Shown: piece by piece, positions 16,234 through 24,617 of the stretch
Layout: each line of letters begins with the position of its first letter
Position numbering within the stretch: position 1 is the first letter of the stretch
Source of the DNA: Thermoplasmata archaeon
Lineage (GTDB): Archaea > Thermoplasmatota > Thermoplasmata > Thermoplasmatales > Thermoplasmataceae
NCBI GenBank assembly: GCA_021818675.1
Contig: JAKATR010000069.1
Span: 1 to 39,506, forward strand
DNA length: 39,506 nucleotides
Direction: 5' to 3'
Notes under the pieces: generated by a model
Told to the model about the DNA's origin: nothing
The model's input: only the letters and a program-made list of their open reading frames with translations
Database searches by the model: none
Program-made: the position numbers and the translations under genes

Positions 16234-16985
16234 TGACAGATATTAATCTGAAGATTTATAGATTCAATCCAGAAGAGGAAAGTGTAGGAAAGTTTGTAGA
16301 GTACAAGGTACCATATGTTGATGGAATGGTTGTTCTTGATGCAGTAAGATATGTTCAGGAGAAAATCGATCCAACTCTGGCCATAAGGTGGAATTGCAAG
16401 GCTGCAAAATGTGGATCATGCTCAGCCGAAATTAACAACAGGCCATCTCTTATGTGTAAAACCAGAGTGGACAGCATAGGAAACAATATTTCTGTGGCAC
16501 CAATGGGAGCATATCCTAATATTAAGGATCTGGTAACTGATATTTCTGCCAACTGGTCTATCCTGAAAAAGATACCACCGTTCACCCCAAAACCAGGAAT
16601 GGAGAAGCCATGGAGAATCCATCCCGCAGATGTTGAACGCTCAAAGGAATTCAAGAAATGTATAGAGTGCTTCCTTTGTCAGGATGTATGCCATGTAATC
16701 AGAGAACACAACACAAAATATTTTGGACCGAGACATATGGTTAAAGCTGCGTCAATGGATATGCATCCCCTGGACGTTCTTGATAGATCAGAATTTCTGG
16801 ACGATGAAGGCGGTATAGGATTCTGCAACATTACAAAATGCTGTCAGGATGTGTGCCCTGAACATATACACATAACAGATAACGCCATCATTCAGGAGAA
16901 AGAGAGAGCAGCCGATCTTAAATATGATCCAATTGCTATGATAATCAAAAGAAGGAAGAGCAGAAAAGAAAAGGTGGTGAAATAA
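16233..16985 (+). CDS. sdhB: Succinate dehydrogenase iron-sulfur subunit
   Basis: A 250-residue protein linking FAD to quinone. N-terminal ferredoxin-like domain: CKAAKCGSCSAEI...C binds [2Fe-2S]. C-terminal domain: CIECFLCQDVC binds [4Fe-4S], and CNITKCCQDVCP is the third cluster motif, with an extra Cys beside the usual C-x5-C-x3-CP pattern. It starts at the TAATG overlap with sdhA and itself ends in TAATG with the membrane anchor gene. GGAGG and GGTGGTGA sites inside the previous reading frames serve sdhB and sdhC. Confidence 0.96.
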   Translation: MTDINLKIYRFNPEEESVGKFVEYKVPYVDGMVVLDAVRYVQEKIDPTLAIRWNCKAAKCGSCSAEINNRPSLMCKTRVDSIGNNISVAPMGAYPNIKDLVTDISANWSILKKIPPFTPKPGMEKPWRIHPADVERSKEFKKCIECFLCQDVCHVIREHNTKYFGPRHMVKAASMDMHPLDVLDRSEFLDDEGGIGFCNITKCCQDVCPEHIHITDNAIIQEKERAADLKYDPIAMIIKRRKSRKEKVVK

Positions 16986-17728
16986 TGGTTGAAAACGTAA
17001 CCTCAACAAAGAACACTGGTGAAACAAGAAAACCTCTTATACCGGTGGAATTAACTGAAGCAAACTGGAGATTCTGGTCTTTCGTTTTGCTTGCGCTTAT
17101 TGCAATTTATCTCATGACGGAATTTCAGGTACCCGTTGTTCAGGGTCTGACTGACCCGTTCTATTCTCCAACCATACTGGTTTTGCCACTGGTGGCAGGA
17201 TTTAGGGCCACGTGCTATGCTTACAGAAAAGATTATCACAGACATCTGTTCAACCACCCAAATGCCTGCAATACCGATGTTAGAAAAGAATTCAAGGGCA
17301 GAAAATACACTGGAGAAACAAGGCTTTTCAGACTTGAAAACTATCACCGGTATTTCTGGTATACTGCCGTTGCAATTCTTCCATTCTTTTATTATGATCT
17401 GTATATTGCACTTACATATCAGGCAGGACAGTTTACATTATCTCTGGGGGCGCTTCTCCTGATTCTCAACACATTATGGGTTACAATTTACACATTCTCC
17501 TGCCATTATTTCAGACATGCCACAGGCGGGAACATTGACTGTTACAGTTGCCCTGTGAACAAAAAGAGTGTGAGAAGAGGATTCTTCAACAGGATATCGG
17601 CTATAAACCATCACCATGAAATGTTCGCGTGGATCAGTCTTGCATCGTTCTTCCTTGTTGATCTGTTCATCAGAGGCGTTGGAGCTGGATTGAGCATAAA
17701 CCCAATTCTGCTCAACTTTAAGTGGTGA
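16985..17728 (+). CDS. sdhC: Succinate dehydrogenase membrane anchor, large b-type subunit
   Basis: A 247-residue membrane protein with about five hydrophobic segments (WRFWSFVLLALIAIYLMTEF; TILVLPLVAGFRATCYAYR; YFWYTAVAILPFFYYDLYIALTY; LGALLLILNTLWVTIYTFSCHYF; MFAWISLASFFLVDLFI). Several histidines (YHRHLF, YHRYF, CHYFRHATGG, NHHHEMFAW) could bind haem b, and a DCYSCP motif is shared with actinobacterial-type SdhC. Its place directly after sdhB, with a 1-bp overlap, fixes the role as the quinone-reducing anchor. N-terminal residues before the first helix are polar. Confidence 0.88.
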   Translation: MVENVTSTKNTGETRKPLIPVELTEANWRFWSFVLLALIAIYLMTEFQVPVVQGLTDPFYSPTILVLPLVAGFRATCYAYRKDYHRHLFNHPNACNTDVRKEFKGRKYTGETRLFRLENYHRYFWYTAVAILPFFYYDLYIALTYQAGQFTLSLGALLLILNTLWVTIYTFSCHYFRHATGGNIDCYSCPVNKKSVRRGFFNRISAINHHHEMFAWISLASFFLVDLFIRGVGAGLSINPILLNFKW

Positions 17729-17733
17729 TAAAA

Positions 17734-17904
17734 ATGAAACATATAATGAAAGCAGGATACCGATACCCATTTTTCTTCCTTGGATTGTTCATTATTGAAT
17801 TGGGAGGCTTGGCCTATAAATTCCTCTCTTTCACAATTCAGGATGTTGAAATATTTGCAGTTGTGGGATTTTTAATCTTTTTATTTTCTCTGATTACTCC
17901 ATAA
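17734..17904 (+). CDS. Small membrane subunit of succinate dehydrogenase (56 aa)
   Basis: A 56-residue protein with two hydrophobic segments (YPFFFLGLFIIELGGLAYKFL and VEIFAVVGFLIFLFSLI). ATG 17734 follows GGTGAT, a perfect anti-16S match that overlaps the sdhC stop codon, so the frame is translated from within the operon; GTG starts at 17722/17725 are less likely. Position after sdhC suggests a fourth Sdh subunit comparable to SdhD, but it lacks haem-ligand histidines in its helices, so it might instead stabilise the anchor. The TAA directly touches the converging stop codon of the next gene (minus strand). Confidence 0.7.
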   Translation: MKHIMKAGYRYPFFFLGLFIIELGGLAYKFLSFTIQDVEIFAVVGFLIFLFSLITP

Positions 17905-19083
17905 TCAGCCAAAAACTTTTTTAAACCCTTTTTCAAGATCATTTATTAAGTCTTCAGGTTCTTCAATACCCACACTCAGACGTATAAGGCCATCTGTTAT
18001 ACCTCTCGCTTCTCTTTCTGCCTTGGGTATTACCAGATGGGTCATCAGTGCAGGAATTTCAATCAAAGATTCCACCCCGCCGAGGCTCTCTCCAAGTGTA
18101 AATAGATCAAGTGCCTCCGAAAATTCTTTTGCTTTAGGTGAGTTCAGGCTGAAACTTATCATCCCTCCATTTCCCCTGGCCTGTTTAGCCTGAATCTTAT
18201 TATATTCAGTTCCCGGATAACCTGGAAAATGAATCGTTTTAACCTGACCCTTTTCCTTTTTTTTCATAAGATAGTTGAAGATCTGCATTGCGTTATCACA
18301 GTGAGCCTTCATCCTTATTGAGAGCGTCTTGATTCCACGAAGAGTGATCCATGAATCAAAGGGTGAAGGAACTGCACCGGTGGAGTTTTGAATGAACTTC
18401 AATCTCTCGTAAGTTGCCAGATCGTTGAGCATTATTGCCCCGCCAATCACATCCGAATGCCCTCCTATATATTTGGTTGTACTGTGTACAACAATATCCG
18501 CACCAAGATCAAGAGGATTCTGTAAATAGGGGCTCATGAATGTATTATCCACCACAAGTCTCACATTATGCTTCTTTGCTATTGCGGAAATTGCGGCGAT
18601 ATCATAAACTTTCAATAGAGGATTCGTAGGAGATTCTATGAGAATCATATCATATCTGTTCTTTTTTAGTTCTTTTTCTATTTCTTCAATGTTGGAGAAA
18701 TCCATCATCCTGATGCCGACATTGAAGTTGTTCAATATCATATTGAATAGCCTGTATGTCCCTCCATAAACGTCATCTGAGGATAGTACCATTGAACCCG
18801 ATTTCAGAAGCATGGATATGGCGGTTATTGCGGCCATTCCCGATGAAAAAGCAAGGCCATAATTCCCACCTTCTATTGATGCCAGAGATTTTTCCAGTGC
18901 CTCCCGGGTTGGGTTAGCTGTTCTGGAATAATCATACCCCTTGGTTTTGCCAGGTGACGTCTGCTTATATGTACTTGTAAGAAAAATGGGAATGCTTACC
19001 GCCCCTGTATGTTCTTCAGCCCCCTGACCATCGTGAATGGCCCTGGTTGTAAATCCCTTTCCTTTAAAATTATCCTGACTCAA
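17905..19083 (-). CDS. Cystathionine gamma-lyase / gamma-synthase family PLP enzyme
   Basis: About 392 residues of the Cys/Met-metabolism PLP family. Visible: FTTRAIHDGQ start, Tyr of YSRTANPTREALEKSLASIEGG, SSGMAAI phosphate-binding, DNTFMSPYLQNPL, and the PLP lysine in VVHSTTKYIGGHSD; the C-terminus SLGGVESLIEIPA is typical. The family includes CGL (cystathionine to cysteine) and CGS; with the adjacent CBS-type gene, reverse transsulfuration is the likely role. The likely start is TTG 19083, which overlaps the previous stop as TTGA; a GTG at 19107 would add eight residues and overlap 28 bp. Confidence 0.88.
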   Translation of the reverse strand: MSQDNFKGKGFTTRAIHDGQGAEEHTGAVSIPIFLTSTYKQTSPGKTKGYDYSRTANPTREALEKSLASIEGGNYGLAFSSGMAAITAISMLLKSGSMVLSSDDVYGGTYRLFNMILNNFNVGIRMMDFSNIEEIEKELKKNRYDMILIESPTNPLLKVYDIAAISAIAKKHNVRLVVDNTFMSPYLQNPLDLGADIVVHSTTKYIGGHSDVIGGAIMLNDLATYERLKFIQNSTGAVPSPFDSWITLRGIKTLSIRMKAHCDNAMQIFNYLMKKKEKGQVKTIHFPGYPGTEYNKIQAKQARGNGGMISFSLNSPKAKEFSEALDLFTLGESLGGVESLIEIPALMTHLVIPKAEREARGITDGLIRLSVGIEEPEDLINDLEKGFKKVFG

Positions 19084-20087
19084 AGAAATCCCTTTTCCTT
19101 CATCCACTCGTCGTTAAATACCTTTGACGCGTATCTTTCGCCTCTGTCAGGTATAATGACAACAACAAGATTCTCCTCAGTGAGTATTTTTGAAAGCTCA
19201 AGTGCACCTGATACAGCAGAACCTGCAGAACTGCCAGCCAGAATACCTTCCTCTGCCGCAAGTCTTCTTGCCATATTGTAAGCGTCCCTGTCTGAAACTT
19301 TCAAAACATCATCGATAACCTCAAGATTCGTTGTTCCCGGGAGAAAATCCTCCCCGATACCTTCAGTCAGGTAACTTTTGTATGTGTAATCTCTTTTACC
19401 ATCCTTCAGCTCTTTATAAATAGAACCTTCGGGTTCAACGCCTATAATCCTTATTTTTTTATTTTTCTCCTTCAAATACTTACCAATTCCGGTAATTGTC
19501 CCTCCTGTTCCTATACCGGCCACCAGATGTGTAATTTTTCCCTTTGTCTGATTCCATATTTCAGGTCCTGTGGTTTCGTAATGTGCCTTAGGATTTGATT
19601 GATTATAGTATTGATTGGGCAAATATGCATTTCTCTCTTTGGAAATTTTCTTGGCCACGGTCATATAGTGATTTTCGCTTCCAGCCGGCGCTTCGTCTGG
19701 ACAAACCACAACTTCTGCTCCATATGCTTTTAATATTGATCTCTTTTCCTCGCTGACTTTGTCCGGCATTGTAACAATGAGGTTGAAACCCAGTATTTTG
19801 CATGCCATTGCCATGCCGATGCCAGTGTTTCCCGAAGTCGGTTCAACCACTGAATCCCCTTTTTTTATGTGACCCTTCTTTTCGGCATCGTTCAGCATGG
19901 CTAGACCGATTCGATCCTTGACAGAACCGCCGGGATTGAATCCTTCCATCTTCAGAAGAATTTTTGGCCTGATCCCTGATCCTATTTTTGAAAGTAATAC
20001 GAGTGGAGTGTTTCCTATTGTTTCCAGTATAGTCCTTGCATATTCAACCTGATCGAGAAGATTTTTTGAAGAAGATTTTTTAGCCAT
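19080..20087 (-). CDS. Cystathionine beta-synthase / cysteine synthase family PLP enzyme
   Basis: A 335-residue fold-type II PLP enzyme. The start ETIGNTPLVLLSKI, the lysine motif GFNPGGSVKDRIG (PLP Schiff base), the SGNTGIGMAMAC loop and GTGGTITGIGKYLKEKN phosphate loop are all present, and GSSAGSAVSGAL closes the site. It either joins serine with homocysteine (CBS) or O-acetylserine with sulfide (CysK); no haem or Bateman domain is visible, so both are possible. Pairing with the gamma-lyase gene favours CBS. A TATA-like ATATTTAAAAG at about 20120-20130 lies upstream. Confidence 0.9.
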   Translation of the reverse strand: MAKKSSSKNLLDQVEYARTILETIGNTPLVLLSKIGSGIRPKILLKMEGFNPGGSVKDRIGLAMLNDAEKKGHIKKGDSVVEPTSGNTGIGMAMACKILGFNLIVTMPDKVSEEKRSILKAYGAEVVVCPDEAPAGSENHYMTVAKKISKERNAYLPNQYYNQSNPKAHYETTGPEIWNQTKGKITHLVAGIGTGGTITGIGKYLKEKNKKIRIIGVEPEGSIYKELKDGKRDYTYKSYLTEGIGEDFLPGTTNLEVIDDVLKVSDRDAYNMARRLAAEEGILAGSSAGSAVSGALELSKILTEENLVVVIIPDRGERYASKVFNDEWMKEKGFL

Positions 20088-20237
20088 AAAGTGCGCCTAC
20101 CCCTTATGATCTATTTCTTTTAAATATTTCCCAGTATAAGAATGCGAAAAAATAATGTAAAACCATTTACTGTGGACTGTAATATAAAATCAGTCCAAAT
20201 ATTGTTAATTTAATAAATAAAGAACTCATTTGAGATC

Positions 20238-21134
20238 ATGGCGGATATAAGAAAGGGGAATGTGGTCGGTGCAATAGCAGCAATGATTGCCCTGATGATT
20301 TCCCTTTTCGTATTTGTTTACATTATTACTTTTGTTTTTCCCATAATCCCCTCTGATTTTTCAAGATATGTGAATGCAATCTTTGTTGCAATCATTGTAT
20401 ACATTATTCTGAAGGTAGTTCTAAGCGTGCTTGGAAAGTACATGTCCAGGTACATGTCTCCAGCAAGGGCCCATCCCATAATGTTTATTATCAGTCTTTT
20501 TGGCTATTTTATTCTTGGCGTGGCAGTGATGGCCCAGCTTGGTATTGATGTTTCATCTCTTATCCTTGGTGGATCCATAATATCGGTCATAATAGGTCTG
20601 GCCTCACAATCTGTTCTGGCAAACCAGTTTGGCGGCATTCTTCTGACCATTGTGAGACCATTTAAAATCGGTGATCGTGTGTTTATCAATACATGGCAAT
20701 ATGGAGGAACCTTTCCTACGTTGTTTCCAAAATTCTTTTCCACTGACAGAATCGAATCCACGGGTTATGGAGGGGAAGTTATTGCGTTAACAATCAATTA
20801 TACAACTCTGAAACTAAATTCAGGAGATATTGTGAGAATTCCCAATGCCATAGTCATTCAAAGCGCCATAATTCTGCGGAAAGGTGGGATTATTGTTCAG
20901 GCAAGATATGAAATTCCAAAATACATCACTTATGCTTCCATTGCAAATGAAATAGAAAAGAGGGTCGTTTCCCTGAAGGATTATGATAACGAATTTTCAA
21001 TGTATGTGGATGAAACCACCATGAATACATATATATTGATTTTAAAAGCACGTTTTAAAACAATGGAGCCAGACCGGAAAAGGGGGGAAATCATGCTTGC
21101 CCTTATGGAACTTATTGAACCCATGAAGGCTTGA
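20238..21134 (+). CDS. MscS-family mechanosensitive channel
   Basis: A 298-residue membrane protein: three N-terminal hydrophobic helices (GAIAAMIALMISLFVFVYIITFVFPII, VNAIFVAIIVYIILKVVLSVLGKY, HPIMFIISLFGYFILGVAVMAQLGI), then the pore helix and SVIIGLASQSVLANQFGGILLTIVRPFKIGDRVFI beta-domain entry that identifies MscS. It releases solutes on osmotic downshock. Between the first beta strands there is a roughly 30-residue insert (FINTWQYGGTFPTLFPKFFSTDRIESTGYGGEV) before the typical VIALTINYTTLKLNSGDIVRIPNA, unusual in the shortest MscS proteins. The start ATG 20238 follows an A/T-rich box at about 20205-20222. Confidence 0.88.
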   Translation: MADIRKGNVVGAIAAMIALMISLFVFVYIITFVFPIIPSDFSRYVNAIFVAIIVYIILKVVLSVLGKYMSRYMSPARAHPIMFIISLFGYFILGVAVMAQLGIDVSSLILGGSIISVIIGLASQSVLANQFGGILLTIVRPFKIGDRVFINTWQYGGTFPTLFPKFFSTDRIESTGYGGEVIALTINYTTLKLNSGDIVRIPNAIVIQSAIILRKGGIIVQARYEIPKYITYASIANEIEKRVVSLKDYDNEFSMYVDETTMNTYILILKARFKTMEPDRKRGEIMLALMELIEPMKA

Positions 21135-21159
21135 ATTTTCTCACTCTGTTTCTCATGGT

Positions 21160-21369
21160 TCAGGATTTTCTTCTGGCATGAACCCGGCATATTCCAACCG
21201 GCAGAATTATAAATTCCTCAGATTTTTCAGAAGGAACTGAAAAAATATATGCTCCCTGATCAATTCCAACCAGAACTCCCTCAAAGCGCTGCCCTGGGAT
21301 AATGTTCTCTTGTCCCTGCCCAAGAAGCCAAACCGTAACGGCAGAACCAAGAAGCTCGGAAATGTTCAT
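21160..21369 (-). CDS. Small beta-rich protein, unknown (69 aa)
   Basis: A 69-residue soluble protein beginning MNISELLGSAVTVWLLGQ. Alternating hydrophobic strands (TVWLLG, FEGVLVGIDQGAYIF, EFIILPVGICRVHARRK) suggest a small beta barrel, somewhat like Sm-like folds, but the Sm signatures are not convincing, so no function is claimed. ATG 21369 sits about 25 nt after TTTTAATT on the minus strand, fitting a leaderless start; the in-frame upstream codon at 21390 lies in that box. Confidence 0.5.
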   Translation of the reverse strand: MNISELLGSAVTVWLLGQGQENIIPGQRFEGVLVGIDQGAYIFSVPSEKSEEFIILPVGICRVHARRKS

Positions 21370-21462
21370 AATTATGTATACCCATATCAATTAAAACTTT
21401 TGAGTTGCTCGAAGTGCAGGTTCAATTGAATACCTTCATTCATTTATCCTGAGTTTGCTTAT

Positions 21463-22512
21463 CTATTCAATGGAATATTCAAGAAAATTTTTAAGCAAAC
21501 CTTCTGCAATTGAAAATGGATCATAATCGAATGTATTGTTGCCCATTATACCTCCCGAGGCATATTCCTCCTGAAGCTTTTTCTTTAGTTTACCGGTTAT
21601 GGTCTCGTTGATCTCATCTTCCAGTGCCGTTTCAAGCTCCATAAATCTTCTCTTCACTGAAAGGTTATTATTCAATTCAAGGTATTTTCTATGGGAAAGA
21701 ATTGCATCAATAAGCCCATTATAACTTTCATTGTCCTTGGTGGTTGTTCCAACTACGGGTCTCTTCCATCCCGAATGGTCATCCATAGATACAATATCCT
21801 CAATATCCTTCATTGCAAAATAAGCGCCTTCCCTGTCCATTTTATTTATGACAAATATGTGCGATATTTCCATTATGCCTGCTTTAATTGCTTGTATTTC
21901 ATCTCCAAGACCCGGTGCCAGAACCAATACTATCGTGTCAGCCAGGTTCATGATATCCAGATCCGCCTGACCAGCACCCACGGTCTCGATTATGATTTCC
22001 TGATTTCCAGCGGATTCAAGTATCCTTACAGCACCGATAGCCGATCGTGAAAGACCACCTTTTTCTCCTCTGTTTGCCAGGCTCCTCATAAAAACATGGG
22101 ATTCGCGAAGTTTGTCCTGCATTCTTATTCTATTACCAAGGAGTGATCCGCCTGTAAAGGGGCTTGACGCATCAATTGCCAGTACCCCGTTGGTTATTCC
22201 TCTGGCCATCATTCCCGATGAAAGATTTCCTATCAGGGTACTCTTGCCAATTCCGGGTGGACCGGTTATACCGATTACGTGCGCCCTGGTCTCTGATGTG
22301 CCAATCTTCCTCAGGATCTCTTTGCGTAAAAAAGGATCTTCATCCTCCACCATTGAAATTGCTCTGGCAATGCTTGAAAATTTGTTTTCCTTAACTCCCG
22401 ATACTAAGTCAGCGATTTTCGTTTCAATCCTGCCCCATCTTCTTTGCTCTTGCTTCTGCAGCCCTTTTCTGGACATGTTCAATGATTGTGGAAAGCGGTG
22501 TACCGGGACCAT
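21463..22512 (-). CDS. meaB: MeaB/ArgK-type GTPase, B12-mutase chaperone
   Basis: G3E-type P-loop GTPase that loads and protects the adenosylcobalamin mutase. Walker A is GITGPPGIGKST (about 81-92 from the longest start), then MRSLANRGEKGG, the switch region ETVGAGQADLDI, and NKMDREG as the guanine-specificity motif. The frame opens within the B12-subunit gene. Starts: the longest frame from 22512, ATG 22476, or an ATT at 22428 that overlaps the B12-subunit stop (ATTGA) and gives 321 residues, near the family norm. It is the third gene of the mutase operon, as in many mutase clusters. Confidence 0.92.
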   Translation of the reverse strand: MVPVHRFPQSLNMSRKGLQKQEQRRWGRIETKIADLVSGVKENKFSSIARAISMVEDEDPFLRKEILRKIGTSETRAHVIGITGPPGIGKSTLIGNLSSGMMARGITNGVLAIDASSPFTGGSLLGNRIRMQDKLRESHVFMRSLANRGEKGGLSRSAIGAVRILESAGNQEIIIETVGAGQADLDIMNLADTIVLVLAPGLGDEIQAIKAGIMEISHIFVINKMDREGAYFAMKDIEDIVSMDDHSGWKRPVVGTTTKDNESYNGLIDAILSHRKYLELNNNLSVKRRFMELETALEDEINETITGKLKKKLQEEYASGGIMGNNTFDYDPFSIAEGLLKNFLEYSIE

Positions 22513-22876
22513 AATTTCCCGTTATACCCATTGCTTCAAGTGCAGGCTTATCCTCATCAGGTATGGTTCCACCTCCAACAAGAGCAATGTCGTCTATCCC
22601 CCTTTCCTTCATGAGGTCAGCTACCCTTTTGAATACTGTTAAATGAGCACCATTGAGAAGACTCATAGCTATGACATCAACATCCTCATTTACGGCAGTA
22701 TCTATGACTTCTTCAGGTGTTGGAAGAAGACCTGCATAGAGGACTTCCATTCCTGCATCCCTGAACGCCCTTGCCAGTACAAGTACTCCTCTGTCATGCC
22801 CATCGATCCCTGGCTTGGCAAGAAGAATTTTTGTAGGTCTCTGCTTAGATGATGATTGGTTCTTTCCAGCCGCCAT
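22424..22876 (-). CDS. Acyl-CoA mutase small subunit, cobalamin-binding
   Basis: A 150-residue B12-binding domain protein. The DxHxxG cobalamin motif is DGHDRG (GIDGHDRG near residue 28), with the S/GG loops SLLNGAHL and LVGGGTIPDED. It joins the large subunit to form the active adenosylcobalamin mutase. ATG 22876 has a GGGAGG site just before it and overlaps the large-subunit gene by 32 bp; a TTG at 22891 would add five residues. Separate small and large subunits occur in archaeal and isobutyryl-CoA type mutases. Confidence 0.94.
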   Translation of the reverse strand: MAAGKNQSSSKQRPTKILLAKPGIDGHDRGVLVLARAFRDAGMEVLYAGLLPTPEEVIDTAVNEDVDVIAMSLLNGAHLTVFKRVADLMKERGIDDIALVGGGTIPDEDKPALEAMGITGNYGPGTPLSTIIEHVQKRAAEARAKKMGQD

Positions 22877-24563
22877 ATACCTCCCTTCCAATATTGCTTA
22901 TTTCTTCAAGAGTTGCATAAGATTCCACAGCATCAATGAGATAGGGCATTATATTTTTCTCAGGATCTTCCATGGCTTTTCTGAGCTTTTCCAGCGTTTC
23001 TGATACCTTTTTTCCATCTCTTGATGCCTTTACCTCATTCAATCTCTTAATCTGCTTCTCCTGAGCTTCCTTAGGGATTCTCAGAATATTTATGGGTTTT
23101 TCATCAGATTCAACATATTTGTTTGCTCCTACCATTACTTCCTTACCTTCCTCTATCCTCTTCTGTCTTCTGTACGATGTTGTGGCAATCTCCCTTTGGA
23201 TATAACCGCTCTTCACAGCTTCAAGTATTCCGCCCATTGATTCTATCTTATCAAAGTAACGGTATGCCTCCTCCTCAATTCTGTTTGTGAGCCATTCAAC
23301 ATAATAAGAACCAGCCAGTGGATCCACCGTATCAGTTACCCCTGTTTCCTCAGCTATGATCTGTTGCGTTCTCAACGCAACCTTTACGGCCTCCTCTGAA
23401 GGAAGCGCCATTGCTTCATCGTAAGAGTTGGTATGAAGGCTCTGTGTACCGCCAAGAACTGCGGCAAGTCCTTCAAATGCTGTCCTGACAATGTTTATGT
23501 GAGGCTGTTGCCAGGTCAGTGTGTAGCCGGAAGTTTGTGTGTGAAACCTTAACATCATTGCTCTCTTTGTCCTGGCTCCGTATTTCTCTTTCAATGCGGT
23601 TGCCCAGATCCTTCTGGCAGCTCTCATTTTAGCAATTTCTTCAAAGAAATTAATTGATGAATTAAAGAAAAATGAAAGTCTCGGGGCAAATTGATCCACA
23701 TCAAGACCTGCTTTCTTTCCCATTTCAACGTAATAGAACCCGTCGGCAAGCGTAAATGCAAGCTCCTGAACGGCACTTGAACCAGCCTCCCGGATGTGGT
23801 AACCGGAAATGCTGATATAATTCCACTTTGGAACATTCTCTGTGCAGTAGATCATCATATCCCGGATTATCCTGATATGGGCCTCCGGAGGGTATATCCA
23901 TTCCTTTTGTGCAATATATTCCTTCAGTATATCCGCCTGGACTGTTCCTCCAATCCTGTCAAGTGACAGCCCCTGCTTTCTGGCTATTGAGAAATACATT
24001 GCAGTAAGGACTGCAGCCGGAGCGTTTATTGTCATTGAGGTAGTAACCTTTGACAGGTCGATTCCATCGAAAATAACCTCCATATCCTTCAAAGAAGATA
24101 CATTCACACCACACTTTCCTATTTCTCCATTTGCTCTCTTATTGTCACAGTCGTAAGCATAAAGCGTGGGCATATCAAATGCTATGCTCAATCCAGTTTC
24201 CCCATGGCTTATGAGATATTTCAGACGTGCATTGGTATCTTCAGGCGTACCAAATCCTGAAAACATCCTCATGGTCCACTCCTTGCCCCTGTACATATTT
24301 GGGTACACCCCCCTGGTGAAAGGATACTCTCCGGGAAGTCCAAGGAGCTTCTCCTGATCTTCAGGCAGATCCTCTTTCGTATAAACGTCTTTGATCTCAA
24401 TTCCCGATGAATTAATGAATTCCTTTGGCAAGTATCCAGTCTTCTCTTCCCACGGTTCAAGGGTATTTTTTCGCCATTTATTCAGGATCTCATCCTTTGA
24501 TGAAGAATTCCTTTCTGATGCTTCCCTTAATTTGGAATGCCAGAAACCTTTTTGGTCCTCCAT
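22845..24563 (-). CDS. B12-dependent acyl-CoA mutase large subunit (isobutyryl-CoA mutase-like)
   Basis: A 572-residue TIM-barrel subunit of the methylmalonyl-CoA mutase family; it rearranges the carbon skeleton of an acyl-CoA with the small subunit and MeaB. Core motifs are present: GETGLSIAFDMPT, TTSMTINAPA, ISISGYHIREAG, FAPRLSFFF, GGTQSLHTNS. Relative to numbering of the well-studied methylmalonyl-CoA mutase with a constant offset of 12, His256 equals the catalytic His244 and Gln209 equals Gln197, but the carboxylate-binding Tyr89 is Phe101 and Arg207 is Gln219. Phe and Gln at these sites are what I recall of isobutyryl-CoA mutase. Thus isobutyryl-CoA to butyryl-CoA, in valine breakdown, is more likely than methylmalonyl-CoA. 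Function not tested. Confidence 0.92.
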   Translation of the reverse strand: MEDQKGFWHSKLREASERNSSSKDEILNKWRKNTLEPWEEKTGYLPKEFINSSGIEIKDVYTKEDLPEDQEKLLGLPGEYPFTRGVYPNMYRGKEWTMRMFSGFGTPEDTNARLKYLISHGETGLSIAFDMPTLYAYDCDNKRANGEIGKCGVNVSSLKDMEVIFDGIDLSKVTTSMTINAPAAVLTAMYFSIARKQGLSLDRIGGTVQADILKEYIAQKEWIYPPEAHIRIIRDMMIYCTENVPKWNYISISGYHIREAGSSAVQELAFTLADGFYYVEMGKKAGLDVDQFAPRLSFFFNSSINFFEEIAKMRAARRIWATALKEKYGARTKRAMMLRFHTQTSGYTLTWQQPHINIVRTAFEGLAAVLGGTQSLHTNSYDEAMALPSEEAVKVALRTQQIIAEETGVTDTVDPLAGSYYVEWLTNRIEEEAYRYFDKIESMGGILEAVKSGYIQREIATTSYRRQKRIEEGKEVMVGANKYVESDEKPINILRIPKEAQEKQIKRLNEVKASRDGKKVSETLEKLRKAMEDPEKNIMPYLIDAVESYATLEEISNIGREVYGGWKEPIII

Positions 24564-24617
24564 GAGTTCCTTAGTATTTATTACAATATATGCTTTAAGG
24601 ATGTTTTCTGTATTCCT

